NCBI GenBank assembly: GCA_965368175.1
Contig: CBDULX010000191.1
Coordinates: forward strand, 1-5,852
Source of the DNA: CBDULX01 sp965368175
GTDB lineage: Bacteria > Pseudomonadota > Gammaproteobacteria > SZUA-229
Length of the DNA stretch: 5,852 nucleotides
Direction: 5' to 3'
Shown piece by piece: positions 1-5,491 of the stretch. Made by a program: the position numbers and the translations under genes. Every line of letters begins with the position of its first letter. Positions within the stretch are counted from its first letter, which is position 1. The notes under the pieces are model-generated. The model had not been told where the DNA came from, searched no databases, and saw only the letters and a program-made list of their open reading frames with translations.

Positions 1-671
1 GCGTGGGGCTGCGCGATCTTTACCATAGCAGTCCGCTTGGGGTGGTTGGCACCCTCATTAGCGGTTTGAATAACGGTGCCTTCTGGGGACTGGGCGCGTT
101 ATTTGCTCAACTCATCGGCCTCAGTGAAAGCGGCATTGCCCTGTTTATGAGTTTAACTATCATCGGTGGTGCGTTGCTGCAATGGCCAATCGGTCATTTC
201 TCCGATCGCCATGACCGTCGCACCGTGTTAATGGTGGTCAGCCTGATCACCGCGGCTATCACCACTATCGCCCTCATCACCTACGAGAGCCTTAATCCCT
301 GGTTGTTACTGCTAGCCTTCAGCTACGGTGGTTTCACTTTTGCTATCTATGGTATTAGCGTGGCACACACTAATGACCAGTTAGAGGCAGAGCATATGCT
401 GGAGGGTTCACGTAATCTGTTACTGGTCTACGGAGCTGGTGCCGTGATAGGTCCGACATTAACCAGTATAGTGATGTCACAGGCCGGCCCCGGTAGCCTG
501 CTGCTGATGATTATCAGCAACCTGCTATTTCTGGCCATTTTCACCCTGTACCGAATGGGTGTGCGCGAACCGGTGTCCACAGAGGATCAGGTGGAATTCG
601 TCGCCGTGGTGCGTACTTCCCCCGTAGCCCTGGAACTGGATCCACGTATTGATGTCACTAAAACAGATTGA
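1..671 (+). CDS. MFS transporter, C-terminal half (5' end outside window)
   Basis: This is the second half of a major facilitator superfamily permease of the inner membrane; substrate unknown. The frame is open from the left edge. A GTG at 3 exists but is almost certainly internal, because the visible 222 residues hold only about six membrane segments (roughly residues 11-40, 42-62, 74-95, 99-118, 136-158 and 164-184), matching TM7-TM12 of a 12-helix MFS. The loop between the first two helices and the third carries GHFSDRHDRR (64-73), the second-half copy of MFS motif A. The core resembles the YcaD-type family (PLGVxGxxISG, then LQWPIGxxxDR). The hydrophilic tail of about 35 residues ends in RTSPVALELDPR. 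The base composition is clearly GC-richer than the lipoprotein genes downstream. No terminator is seen after the TGA stop. The MFS call is firm; the subfamily and substrate are not. Confidence 0.9.
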   Translation, partial: VGLRDLYHSSPLGVVGTLISGLNNGAFWGLGALFAQLIGLSESGIALFMSLTIIGGALLQWPIGHFSDRHDRRTVLMVVSLITAAITTIALITYESLNPWLLLLAFSYGGFTFAIYGISVAHTNDQLEAEHMLEGSRNLLLVYGAGAVIGPTLTSIVMSQAGPGSLLLMIISNLLFLAIFTLYRMGVREPVSTEDQVEFVAVVRTSPVALELDPRIDVTKTD

Positions 672-928
672 TGGTTGAAAAGAAAAGCAGGGTTAGTACG
701 CAGTTTCCTTAAATAAGAGAATCAATCGTGATCTTAACTTATTCATTTTACTTGAAAGGAAGTCCTGAAAAATACACCCGATAAACCGCTTTTGCTTTTT
801 TATTATTATTGATGCTGAAATATAAACTTCTGTAAGCCAGGCATCTCACAGAAGCTAAATGGTGAAGATGTTACTATTCAAAATCCAGGTACGATCCACG
901 TTTAATTACACCCAGGCAAGCATCAAAC
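672..928. other. Intergenic gap with one small inverted repeat
   Basis: These 257 bases are AT-rich and hold no credible gene. The only structure I find is a perfect 7-bp inverted repeat, CTTCTGT (827-833) and ACAGAAG (848-854), with a 14-nt loop. It has no following T-run, so it is not an intrinsic terminator; it could be an operator or chance. I see no -35/-10 pair that stands out for the gene at 929, although it must have a promoter here or be co-transcribed with the MFS gene. Confidence 0.4.
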
Positions 929-1927
929 ATGATTTCAAAAGACACCCTGCAAAAAGCAGCAGAACAGAATATTATCGAACCCCGACAGGTTGAGCCACTC
1001 TATCAGTTTATTCAGGGGCAACAGAGCGATGAGCAGCCCGATAACAGGGAAGAGCCACTCAAGTTCATCCGCAGCTTTGGTGACGTTTTTATTGCCCTCG
1101 GTGTCATATTGCTGGTCATTGCTATCAATATGTCAGCACTGTCGGGATATTATAATTTAATTCCTGCTATTGGCTTTGTAGTTGTTGCAGAATGGCTGGT
1201 GCGGGTACGCCGTCTGGCATTACCCGGTATTGCCATTCTGCTGGCCATCCTGTTTTTTGTGAATAAAGCTGTAAGCTTCAATCATGAACAGGCCACTCTG
1301 TTTGGGCTGGCTATACTGAGCCTGACCTGTTTGTTATTTTATCTGCGATACCGAATGCCATTCAGTTTGCTGCCGCTGGCCGCCGCCCTGGTGGCTATGG
1401 TTATTAACCAGATTGGGATCGATGTGATTGAGCACCCCATCATCTTTGTCGGACTTGGTCTGCTGGTATTTGGCGCGGCCATGTGGTTTGACTCACAGGA
1501 TACTAAAAGAGTGTCTCACCTGAGTGACAGTGCTTTCTGGTTACATTTACTGGCGGCACCATTAATAGTCCATGGCGTAATGGTAAGCATGTTGATGAAT
1601 GACCAGACATGGATTCAATATTTGAATAAAGAAGTTTTAATTGTGCTGTTTTTTACCGGGTTCTTTCTGGTCGCTTTATTGATTGACCGTAGAGCTATGC
1701 TCATTTCAACTCAGCTCTATGTTATTTATGCGCTTACTCAATTATTGAACGATAGACTCGACAGCACCCAGAATATAATGATTTATGTATTAATGGCTCT
1801 GGGCCTGTTTGTCATATTTTTTGGCACCTACTGGTATAAAACACGCCGGCTGATTTTCGGTTTTTTATCGGCTAACGTGATCAGTCGTTATATTCCTGAT
1901 TTAATGATTCAAGATGTAAAGAGATAA
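929..1927 (+). CDS. DUF2157-like multi-pass inner-membrane protein
   Basis: This is a 332-residue integral membrane protein of unknown function. A cytosolic-looking N-terminus of about 48 residues (ISKDTLQKAAEQNIIEPRQ, then a Gln/Asp/Glu-rich linker) precedes about ten hydrophobic segments near residues 50-70, 74-92, 97-112, 122-138, 143-162, 170-187, 203-222, 236-252, 256-272 and 282-302. The short helical N-terminus with a 'G-I-I-x-P-x-Q' pattern followed by FGDVFIALGVILLVIAIN is typical of the DUF2157 (Pfam) membrane proteins, which is the basis for the name; no biochemical role is established for that family. No catalytic motif is visible. The ATG at 929 has only a weak Shine-Dalgarno (AGGCA, about 11 nt upstream), but no better start exists nearby. 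It is a single-gene unit closed by the hairpin at 1941-1975 and convergent with the lipoprotein operon. The exact family is inferred from pattern memory. Confidence 0.8.
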   Translation: MISKDTLQKAAEQNIIEPRQVEPLYQFIQGQQSDEQPDNREEPLKFIRSFGDVFIALGVILLVIAINMSALSGYYNLIPAIGFVVVAEWLVRVRRLALPGIAILLAILFFVNKAVSFNHEQATLFGLAILSLTCLLFYLRYRMPFSLLPLAAALVAMVINQIGIDVIEHPIIFVGLGLLVFGAAMWFDSQDTKRVSHLSDSAFWLHLLAAPLIVHGVMVSMLMNDQTWIQYLNKEVLIVLFFTGFFLVALLIDRRAMLISTQLYVIYALTQLLNDRLDSTQNIMIYVLMALGLFVIFFGTYWYKTRRLIFGFLSANVISRYIPDLMIQDVKR

Positions 1928-1940
1928 ACAACGGGCGATG

Positions 1941-1975
1941 CCATGGGTCTCTAAAAGACCCTGGTCTGTTTTGTA
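1941..1975 (+). terminator. Intrinsic terminator after the DUF2157-like gene
   Basis: The stem GGGTCT (1945-1950) pairs perfectly with AGACCC (1956-1961) around a 5-nt loop CTAAA. It is extended by CCA/TGG (1941-1943 with 1962-1964) across a single bulged T at 1944. The T-rich stretch TCTGTTTTGTATT follows. It starts 14 bases after the TAA stop and fits a rho-independent terminator for the + strand. Read on the minus strand, the same hairpin lacks a trailing U-run, so it probably does not efficiently end the convergent lipoprotein transcript. Confidence 0.7.
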
Positions 1976-2593
1976 TTAAATTTTATTAATAAGTGATTTT
2001 CTCAGCTTATATTTTTTGCCGAATTTTTTGCTGAATATTTTTTCAGCATTTCTGTAGTCGTCTTCGAGTTCAATATTAATGATGGAATTAAAGTCATCGC
2101 GGGTATATTTTATTTTTCCGATATAAACTGCTTTGTCAGTTGCCTTAATATCGACTTTAAACCAGACTGGCAACCAGATCCTTCCAGTATTCCCGTATCG
2201 TGAAAATTCAGTGAGAACACTGCCCTCTACCATGTATTTCATGTTCCTGGGTACTTTAAAGAAAAAGGTCTTATCCAGCTCAGGGTTTATCATTGATTTG
2301 TAGCTGTCTGCCACTGGTTCAGAGTTGAACTGGATCATGCATCGATTTTTATTCATCTCGCCATAACCCATTACATCCCATACGCCATCGGGATCAAGTT
2401 TTTGCTCATCGCTCACTAATTTAGGTCTTAGTTCAATAGTGCCGACAATGATAACTTCATCCCGGGACATGCTTTTGAGAGAGTTGGCCTCCTTTAAAAG
2501 CTGCCCGCCAATGCCGCAACTTTGCAACATTGAACTGGCTAGCAGTAATAATGATGGAAGTAAAAGCCGGATTGTATAGTTATACAGTTTCAT
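1976..2593 (-). CDS. Putative lipoprotein, second gene of the lipoprotein pair
   Basis: This 205-residue protein has a type II signal peptide: Lys/Arg near the N-terminus, a Leu-rich core at residues 10-23, then the lipobox LQSC with the acylated Cys at 26. The residue after Cys is Gly, so the Lol system would be expected to send it to the outer membrane. The mature part looks like a beta-rich domain (strands near EVIIVGTIEL 46-55, TFFFKVP 109-115, YMVEGSVLTEF 120-130, IWLPVWFKVDI 139-149, KAVYIGKIKYT 154-164). A basic helical tail (about 176-202) ends it. No catalytic motif is seen and I do not recognise the family. The ATG at 2593 follows a modest Shine-Dalgarno (AGGG) that overlaps the TAG stop of the upstream gene, which implies translational coupling. 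The coding sequence is notably AT-rich. Confidence 0.8.
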   Translation of the reverse strand: MKLYNYTIRLLLPSLLLLASSMLQSCGIGGQLLKEANSLKSMSRDEVIIVGTIELRPKLVSDEQKLDPDGVWDVMGYGEMNKNRCMIQFNSEPVADSYKSMINPELDKTFFFKVPRNMKYMVEGSVLTEFSRYGNTGRIWLPVWFKVDIKATDKAVYIGKIKYTRDDFNSIINIELEDDYRNAEKIFSKKFGKKYKLRKSLINKI

Positions 2594-2604
2594 TATCAGA
2601 TACC

Positions 2605-3210
2605 CTATCTGCTTAGTGCCCTGAGTCTTCTTTTCATCATGTTTATCTGATGCTGATAGATCGAGAGGTCACTATCATCAAGCATTATTTCTAAAAGCCG
2701 GGTTAATACCTGTCTTTCAGTGGGCGTTCTGGTTTTTATCATCTCAAATTTATCGGCTCCGAAGAATGATTCAGAATCAATATGTTTATATTTATATGCG
2801 CCCAGGTAGTAAACCCCGGGTTTTTTGATGATTTTGCTGGTTTCATTGCGTCCCTGGCCACCAAAGTTGTAAGAATAATAAGCATTGCTATACCATCGGG
2901 TGTTTCGTCCAAAGCTATCAACCTGCAGTGAACCATTGGTTACGCCAATATGCCAGAAAATCCCTTCCTCTAAACCACAGCTGTAATAGGCTTGTTTGGG
3001 TTTGAACTGTTTCACAGATACCCAGTCGATGCCTCCCCATGATGGCGCGTCCTCCACGTTAAAATAGCCGAATATGACAGAAAGTGTTTTATCGTTCGGA
3101 TCAACTGGATCTTCTTTACTGAAAGAGCAGCCGCTACTTAAAAGGATTGCTGGAAGTATTAGAGTAAGCGTAATGAGTGCTTTAGTCAGTGCATTCAATC
3201 TAATGAACAT
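2605..3210 (-). CDS. Putative lipoprotein, first gene of the lipoprotein pair
   Basis: This 201-residue secreted protein has an N-terminus that is a lipoprotein signal: Arg4 and Lys10, a hydrophobic stretch at 11-25, then LLSSGC with the candidate lipid-modified Cys at 28. The -3 position is Ser, which is less usual than Leu or Val. The +2 Ser predicts outer-membrane sorting. The mature region appears beta-rich and aromatic (TLSVIFGYFN 42-51, IFWHIGVTNGSLQV 84-97, RWYSNAYYSYNFGG 105-118, GVYYLGAYKYK 132-142), followed by a helical tail (about 163-198). One extra cysteine (78) lies in the mature part. I chose the ATG at 3210 because GGGGG lies 5 nt before it; an in-frame GTG at 3222 would add four residues but has no ribosome site. 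Function unknown. It is co-transcribed with the gene 11 bp downstream. Confidence 0.78.
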   Translation of the reverse strand: MFIRLNALTKALITLTLILPAILLSSGCSFSKEDPVDPNDKTLSVIFGYFNVEDAPSWGGIDWVSVKQFKPKQAYYSCGLEEGIFWHIGVTNGSLQVDSFGRNTRWYSNAYYSYNFGGQGRNETSKIIKKPGVYYLGAYKYKHIDSESFFGADKFEMIKTRTPTERQVLTRLLEIMLDDSDLSIYQHQINMMKRRLRALSR

Positions 3211-3220
3211 GATGTCCCCC
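3211..3220 (-). promoter_or_regulatory. Ribosome binding site that selects the 3210 start
   Basis: On the minus strand GGGGG (3216-3220) sits 5 nt before the ATG at 3210. It can pair with the anti-Shine-Dalgarno CCUCC at four of five positions. The alternative GTG start at 3222 overlaps this site and has only AT-rich sequence before it, so translation from 3210 is favoured. Confidence 0.5.
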
Positions 3221-3262
3221 ACTAGTTATTAGTAAAAAAGGGTTAAAAGGCAATGATTTTTA

Positions 3263-3290
3263 ATATTAGAGAATTATGTATTCTAGTCGA
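3263..3290 (-). promoter_or_regulatory. Candidate sigma70 promoter for the lipoprotein operon
   Basis: Read on the minus strand, TCGACT (3285-3290, 4 of 6 to TTGACA) is followed by a 16-nt spacer and TAATAT (3263-3268, 4 of 6 to TATAAT). This would give a leader of about 45 nt. The spacer contains the dyad AGAAT-tatgt-ATTCT (3270-3284), a possible operator. The region is AT-rich, so chance matches are likely, and a competing promoter exists in the left arm of the adjacent palindromic element. Confidence 0.3.
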
Positions 3291-3291
3291 G

Positions 3292-3306
3292 TTATTTATT
3301 AAATAA
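3292..3306. repeat. AT-only perfect palindrome next to the nested element
   Basis: TTATTTA and TAAATAA form a perfect 7-bp inverted repeat around one T. It ends five bases before the outer arm of the large palindromic element and lies upstream of the lipoprotein operon. It could be a regulator site or an insertion target, or chance in AT-rich DNA. Confidence 0.4.
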
Positions 3307-3333
3307 TCGGGGCCAGAACACAGTTTTATTCTA

Positions 3334-3363
3334 ATATTAGGGAAGCTCTGATTATCTTGTCAT
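3334..3363 (-). promoter_or_regulatory. Outward promoter-like pair in the element's left arm
   Basis: On the minus strand ATGACA (3358-3363, 5 of 6 to the -35 consensus) is followed by an 18-nt spacer and TAATAT (3334-3339, 4 of 6 to the -10 consensus). It points toward the lipoprotein operon and would give a leader of roughly 115 nt. The matching pair in the right arm makes it more interesting than a lone match, but the two arms share sequence, so the matches are not independent. Confidence 0.3.
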
Positions 3364-3375
3364 TTCGACCAGAGG

Positions 3376-3389
3376 GAGAAATCTTTCTC
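3376..3389. repeat. Small hairpin inside the element (GAGAAA/TTTCTC)
   Basis: GAGAAA (3376-3381) and TTTCTC (3384-3389) are perfect inverse complements separated by TC. With the 2-nt gap it would form a cruciform or a stem with its closing pair opened. It is part of the internal substructure of the nested palindrome. Confidence 0.5.
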
Positions 3390-3428
3390 TTAATAGCTGC
3401 ATAGATATCAAGCATTTAAGATCCCTCG

Positions 3429-3448
3429 GTAACTGCATCCTGCGTTAC
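3429..3448. repeat. Internal stem GTAAC/GTTAC in the element
   Basis: GTAAC (3429-3433) pairs with GTTAC (3444-3448) around a 10-nt loop containing CATCC. It is one of three consecutive small stems in the right half of the element, together with 3457-3470 and TCCC/GGGA near 3474-3489. Confidence 0.4.
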
Positions 3449-3456
3449 TCTACCTC

Positions 3457-3470
3457 CTGCATCCATGCAG
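3457..3470. repeat. Internal palindrome CTGCAT-CC-ATGCAG in the element
   Basis: CTGCAT (3457-3462) and ATGCAG (3465-3470) are perfect inverse complements around CC. The first eight bases, CTGCATCC, also occur as a direct repeat at 3433-3440. This gives the element a compact internal hairpin. Confidence 0.55.
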
Positions 3471-3497
3471 TCGTCCCTATCAGTCGGGATGACAAAA

Positions 3498-3526
3498 ATG
3501 ACACTTAATCAGAGGTTCCTTAGAAT
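3498..3526 (+). promoter_or_regulatory. Outward promoter in the element's right arm, toward the oxidoreductase
   Basis: ATGACA (3498-3503, 5 of 6 to TTGACA) is followed by a 17-nt spacer and TAGAAT (3521-3526, 5 of 6 to TATAAT). This is the best sigma70-like match I found in the window, with optimal spacing. Transcription would start near 3533, giving a leader of about 113 nt before the ATG at 3646. It lies wholly within the palindromic element, so the element may supply this gene's promoter. Confidence 0.5.
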
Positions 3527-3604
3527 AAATCTGTGCTCTGGCTTCAATGATAGCGTACTGGCAAAGCTATTCCACAGGCCCGCTCTATGCAAAAACTTAC
3601 GCAA

Positions 3605-3622
3605 TTCTGGACTGTCCCAGAA
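3605..3622 (+). promoter_or_regulatory. Dyad in the oxidoreductase leader, possible operator
   Basis: TTCTGG (3605-3610) and CCAGAA (3617-3622) are perfect inverse complements separated by 6 nt. The pairing can extend inward (AC with GT) if one C is bulged. It lies 23 nt before the start codon, within the presumed leader. It could be a repressor site or a small RNA hairpin near the ribosome site. No regulator gene is in the window. Confidence 0.3.
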
Positions 3623-3633
3623 TCTCAACACAT

Positions 3634-3645
3634 AAGGAAAAGGAT
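3634..3645 (+). promoter_or_regulatory. Ribosome binding site selecting the 3646 start
   Basis: AAGGA (3634-3638) lies 7 nt before the ATG at 3646, ideal spacing. The open frame extends back to an ATG at 3547, but that codon has no Shine-Dalgarno and the added 33 residues have no counterpart in this enzyme family, so the short form is preferred. Confidence 0.75.
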
Positions 3646-4647
3646 ATGAAATCTTCTACTGCAAAAGTTGTACGTTTCCACGAAACGGGAGATGCATCCG
3701 TTTTAAAAATCGAAGATCTTCCAGTGGCAGAACCTGGCGAGCATGAGCTGCGCATTAAGGTAGAAGCCATAGGCCTGAATCGCGCCGAGATTATGTTCAG
3801 AAATGGCGCTTATCTGGAAACGCCACAGCTCCCCTCGCGACTGGGTTACGAAGCCGCGGGGGTTGTGGATGCCATTGGCAAACAGGTTACTGATTTTAAA
3901 GTGGGAGATAGGGTCAGCACTATCCCTGCTTTTTCAATGGGCCAGTATGGGGTCTATGGCGAATCTGCCGTGGTGCCGGTTCATGCGGTTGCTAAATGCC
4001 CTGAATCCCTGACTATGCAGCAGTGTACCGCGATCTGGATGCCATATTTGACGGCCTATGGCGGACTGATAGACATTGGTCAGCTAAAACAGGGGCAGAG
4101 AGTATTAATTACTGCCGCCAGTAGTAGCGTGGGTGTAGCGGCAATCCAGATTGCCAGCAGTCTTGGCGCTGTGGTTATTGCAACGACTCGAGGAGGAGCT
4201 AAAAAACAGTTTTTACTCGACCAGGGTGCGGATTATGTAATCCAGACAGGTTCAGAAGATTTAGTCGCCCGCATGGCGGAGATTACTCAGGGCGCCGGTG
4301 CCGAGCTTATTTTTGATCCTGTCGGAGGTCCGATATTGAATCAGCTGGCGGAAGCTGCAGCCAGAGCTGGGCGAATTATTGAATACGGTGCACTGGACAA
4401 TCAGCCAACGCCTTTCCCGTTATTTGCAGCTCTGGCAAAAGGTTTAACGATTCGCGGATATACTCTGTTTGAGTTAACCCAGGATAAAAATAGAGTGGAA
4501 AAAGCTAAATCGTTTATCCTGCCACTCCTTGAATCTAAAAAGCTAACGCCCGTGATTGACAGGGTTTTTAACTTCAACCAGATCCAGCAGGCTCATGAGT
4601 ATATGGAATCCAATCAGCAAATGGGGAAAATCGTGGTTGCTGTGTAG
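3646..4647 (+). CDS. Zinc-independent MDR-family oxidoreductase (quinone reductase/ADH-like)
   Basis: This 333-residue cytosolic enzyme belongs to the medium-chain dehydrogenase/reductase superfamily and is expected to reduce a quinone, enone or carbonyl with NADPH. An N-terminal GroES-like domain (about 1-125) contains GYEAAGVV (67-74) and VGDRV (86-90). A Rossmann domain (about 126-300) contains the nucleotide loop AASSSVGVAA (157-166), the SSS variant of the usual GAAGGVG. ATTR (179-182) puts an Arg after the second strand, which favours NADP(H). DPVGG (224-228) is typical of the family. The catalytic zinc ligand that would follow 'AIGLNRAE' (41-48) is absent, as in zeta-crystallin-like members, despite the 'zinc-dependent ADH' label that databases often give. 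The length is normal. It appears monocistronic, and its likely promoter is in the palindromic element upstream. The substrate cannot be read from sequence. Confidence 0.92.
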   Translation: MKSSTAKVVRFHETGDASVLKIEDLPVAEPGEHELRIKVEAIGLNRAEIMFRNGAYLETPQLPSRLGYEAAGVVDAIGKQVTDFKVGDRVSTIPAFSMGQYGVYGESAVVPVHAVAKCPESLTMQQCTAIWMPYLTAYGGLIDIGQLKQGQRVLITAASSSVGVAAIQIASSLGAVVIATTRGGAKKQFLLDQGADYVIQTGSEDLVARMAEITQGAGAELIFDPVGGPILNQLAEAAARAGRIIEYGALDNQPTPFPLFAALAKGLTIRGYTLFELTQDKNRVEKAKSFILPLLESKKLTPVIDRVFNFNQIQQAHEYMESNQQMGKIVVAV

Positions 4648-4749
4648 AAGTAACTAGTCAAAAAGATCAGTTCAAAGAATAATTAATTCGGATTTATAGA
4701 TTTAAATCACACCGACAGGCATTTATTTTTAACACCTTTGAGTTTATCT

Positions 4750-4777
4750 TTAACTGATTATTTGCATACGCTAATAT
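4750..4777 (+). promoter_or_regulatory. Candidate promoter for the outer-membrane barrel gene
   Basis: TTAACT (4750-4755, 4 of 6) is followed by a 16-nt spacer and TAATAT (4772-4777, 4 of 6). It would start transcription near 4784, about 33 nt before the ATG. The Shine-Dalgarno AAGGGA (4805-4810) is 6 nt before the start codon. The rest of the 169-base gap shows no clear terminator for the oxidoreductase. Confidence 0.4.
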
Positions 4778-4816
4778 GTGGTTTCAAAAATGATGGGTTA
4801 ATTTAAGGGAAATAAT

Positions 4817-5377
4817 ATGAAAAAAATGGGTAGTTTACTCAATATGATGTTGCTGATGGCTGTATCTTTGATAGTTAACCATGCGAACGCCGCACAATGG
4901 CTGGTGGGTGGAGGCGTGACTATCGGCGGAGATGAGCTTGGCGGTACAACAATAGAAACTGTGGATGCGGGCGAGCTGCTTCGTTTTTATGGTGGTGTAC
5001 TTCTCCCTGTTGGCGATTCTCCTCTCAAAGTGCAGCTGACGATGGGCTATCACTTTGATTCGGTGGAATCTTCGGATGGAACCGGTTCATTCGACCGACT
5101 GGAGTTTGAGCTTATTCCCTTTATTCATCTAGATAGATTACGTCTGGGTGCAGGTGTGACGCAGCATACAAATGTTGCATTCGATCAGCCATCAGGCTAT
5201 CCAGATTACGATTTTGATGATTCGACGGGGCTTGTTCTTGAACTTGGCTTTATGATGGGGCGCACTGAGAATGCCTGGTTAAATGTCAGGTTTGTGGATA
5301 TTGAATATGAGGAGCAATCCTGGGGTAAGGTGGACGGGAGTTATATTGGGTTTGGCGGGACCCTTATGTTCAAGTAG
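4817..5377 (+). CDS. Putative small outer-membrane beta-barrel protein
   Basis: This 186-residue exported protein has a signal peptide with Lys2-Lys3, a hydrophobic core at 6-20 and an Ala-Asn-Ala cleavage site, so the mature protein begins near Ala26-Gln-Trp. The mature part of about 161 residues shows eight stretches with alternating polar and apolar residues, near 27-37, 52-63, 69-81, 91-103, 106-119, 136-148, 152-165 and 173-186. They are joined by Gly/Asp/Ser-rich turns and loops, as expected for an eight-stranded barrel the size of the OmpA/OmpX class. The chain ends ...GTLMFK, so the expected C-terminal aromatic is one residue from the end. It contains no cysteine. Function is unknown: adhesion, small-solute passage or structure are all possible. 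The start is well supported by AAGGGA 6 nt upstream. Confidence 0.75.
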   Translation: MKKMGSLLNMMLLMAVSLIVNHANAAQWLVGGGVTIGGDELGGTTIETVDAGELLRFYGGVLLPVGDSPLKVQLTMGYHFDSVESSDGTGSFDRLEFELIPFIHLDRLRLGAGVTQHTNVAFDQPSGYPDYDFDDSTGLVLELGFMMGRTENAWLNVRFVDIEYEEQSWGKVDGSYIGFGGTLMFK

Positions 5378-5406
5378 TTGCTTTGAATCTACTGTGGTGT
5401 CTGGTC

Positions 5407-5449
5407 TGGACCTTTATCAGTGATCCATATGCACGCTGATAAAGGTTCG
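5407..5449 (+). terminator. Strong hairpin after the barrel gene, possible terminator
   Basis: ACCTTTATCAG (5410-5420) and CTGATAAAGGT (5436-5446) are perfect 11-bp inverse complements. G-U and G-C pairs extend the stem outward to 5407/5449, and T-G and G-C pairs extend it inward. The loop holds CATATG. It begins 29 bases after the TAG stop, so a 3'-end role is likely. However, the sequence after it (TCCTTACAC) has no U-run, so it is not a textbook intrinsic terminator; it may protect the mRNA end instead. Confidence 0.5.
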
Positions 5450-5491
5450 TCCTTACACTAATTCAATTCAGAATCTAATAGCTGGTTAGTT

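Larger units (their letters stand above)
3312..3542. repeat. Nested palindromic, MITE-like element with long inverted ends
   Basis: The left arm 3312-3354 (GCCAGAACACAG ... CTCTGATTA) is the reverse complement of the right arm 3506-3542 (TAATCAGAG ... CTGTGCTCTGGC). By hand alignment 34 of 37 columns match, with one 6-nt insertion (TATTAG region) in the left arm. Pairing resumes inward as TGTCATTT (3358-3365) with a matching AAATGACA (3496-3503). Inside sits a second layer that begins GTCATTTCGACC (3359-3370) and ends GGGATGACA (3486-3494), a pattern I recall from dispersed intergenic repeats in several bacteria. Smaller hairpins fill the centre. There is no open reading frame of note, so it would be non-autonomous. 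No target-site duplication is visible: the left flank is AATCGGG and the right flank TTCAATG. It lies between divergent genes, so it does not serve them as a terminator. Confidence 0.75.

Noticed and set aside
3..5. GTG as the true start of the MFS gene
   Set aside because: The product would hold only the second six helices of a 12-helix transporter, and the frame is open to the window edge, so the gene almost certainly begins upstream.
827..854. The 7-bp inverted repeat before the DUF2157-like gene as a terminator for the MFS gene
   Set aside because: It has a 14-nt loop, lies over 150 bases after the stop and is not followed by a T-run.
2739..2936. A 65-codon open frame on the minus strand inside the first lipoprotein gene
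   Set aside because: It lies wholly inside a well-supported gene in another frame, has no ribosome site, and its translation shows no domain-like pattern.
3226..3254. A promoter TTGCCT-16-TAATAA very close to the lipoprotein operon start
   Set aside because: It would start the mRNA only about 9 nt before the ATG, at the edge of the ribosome site. The site at 3263-3290 gives a more reasonable leader.
3312..3542. A CRISPR array or a classic insertion sequence
   Set aside because: There are no regularly spaced direct repeats and spacers and no transposase frame. The structure is inverted ends around a structured core.
3803..4012. A 69-codon open frame inside the oxidoreductase gene
   Set aside because: It overlaps the conserved GroES-like domain coding in another frame; there is no independent start signal.
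4835..5053. A 72-codon minus-strand frame antisense to the barrel gene
   Set aside because: The sense frame has a signal peptide, a good ribosome site and barrel periodicity; the antisense product has no recognisable features.
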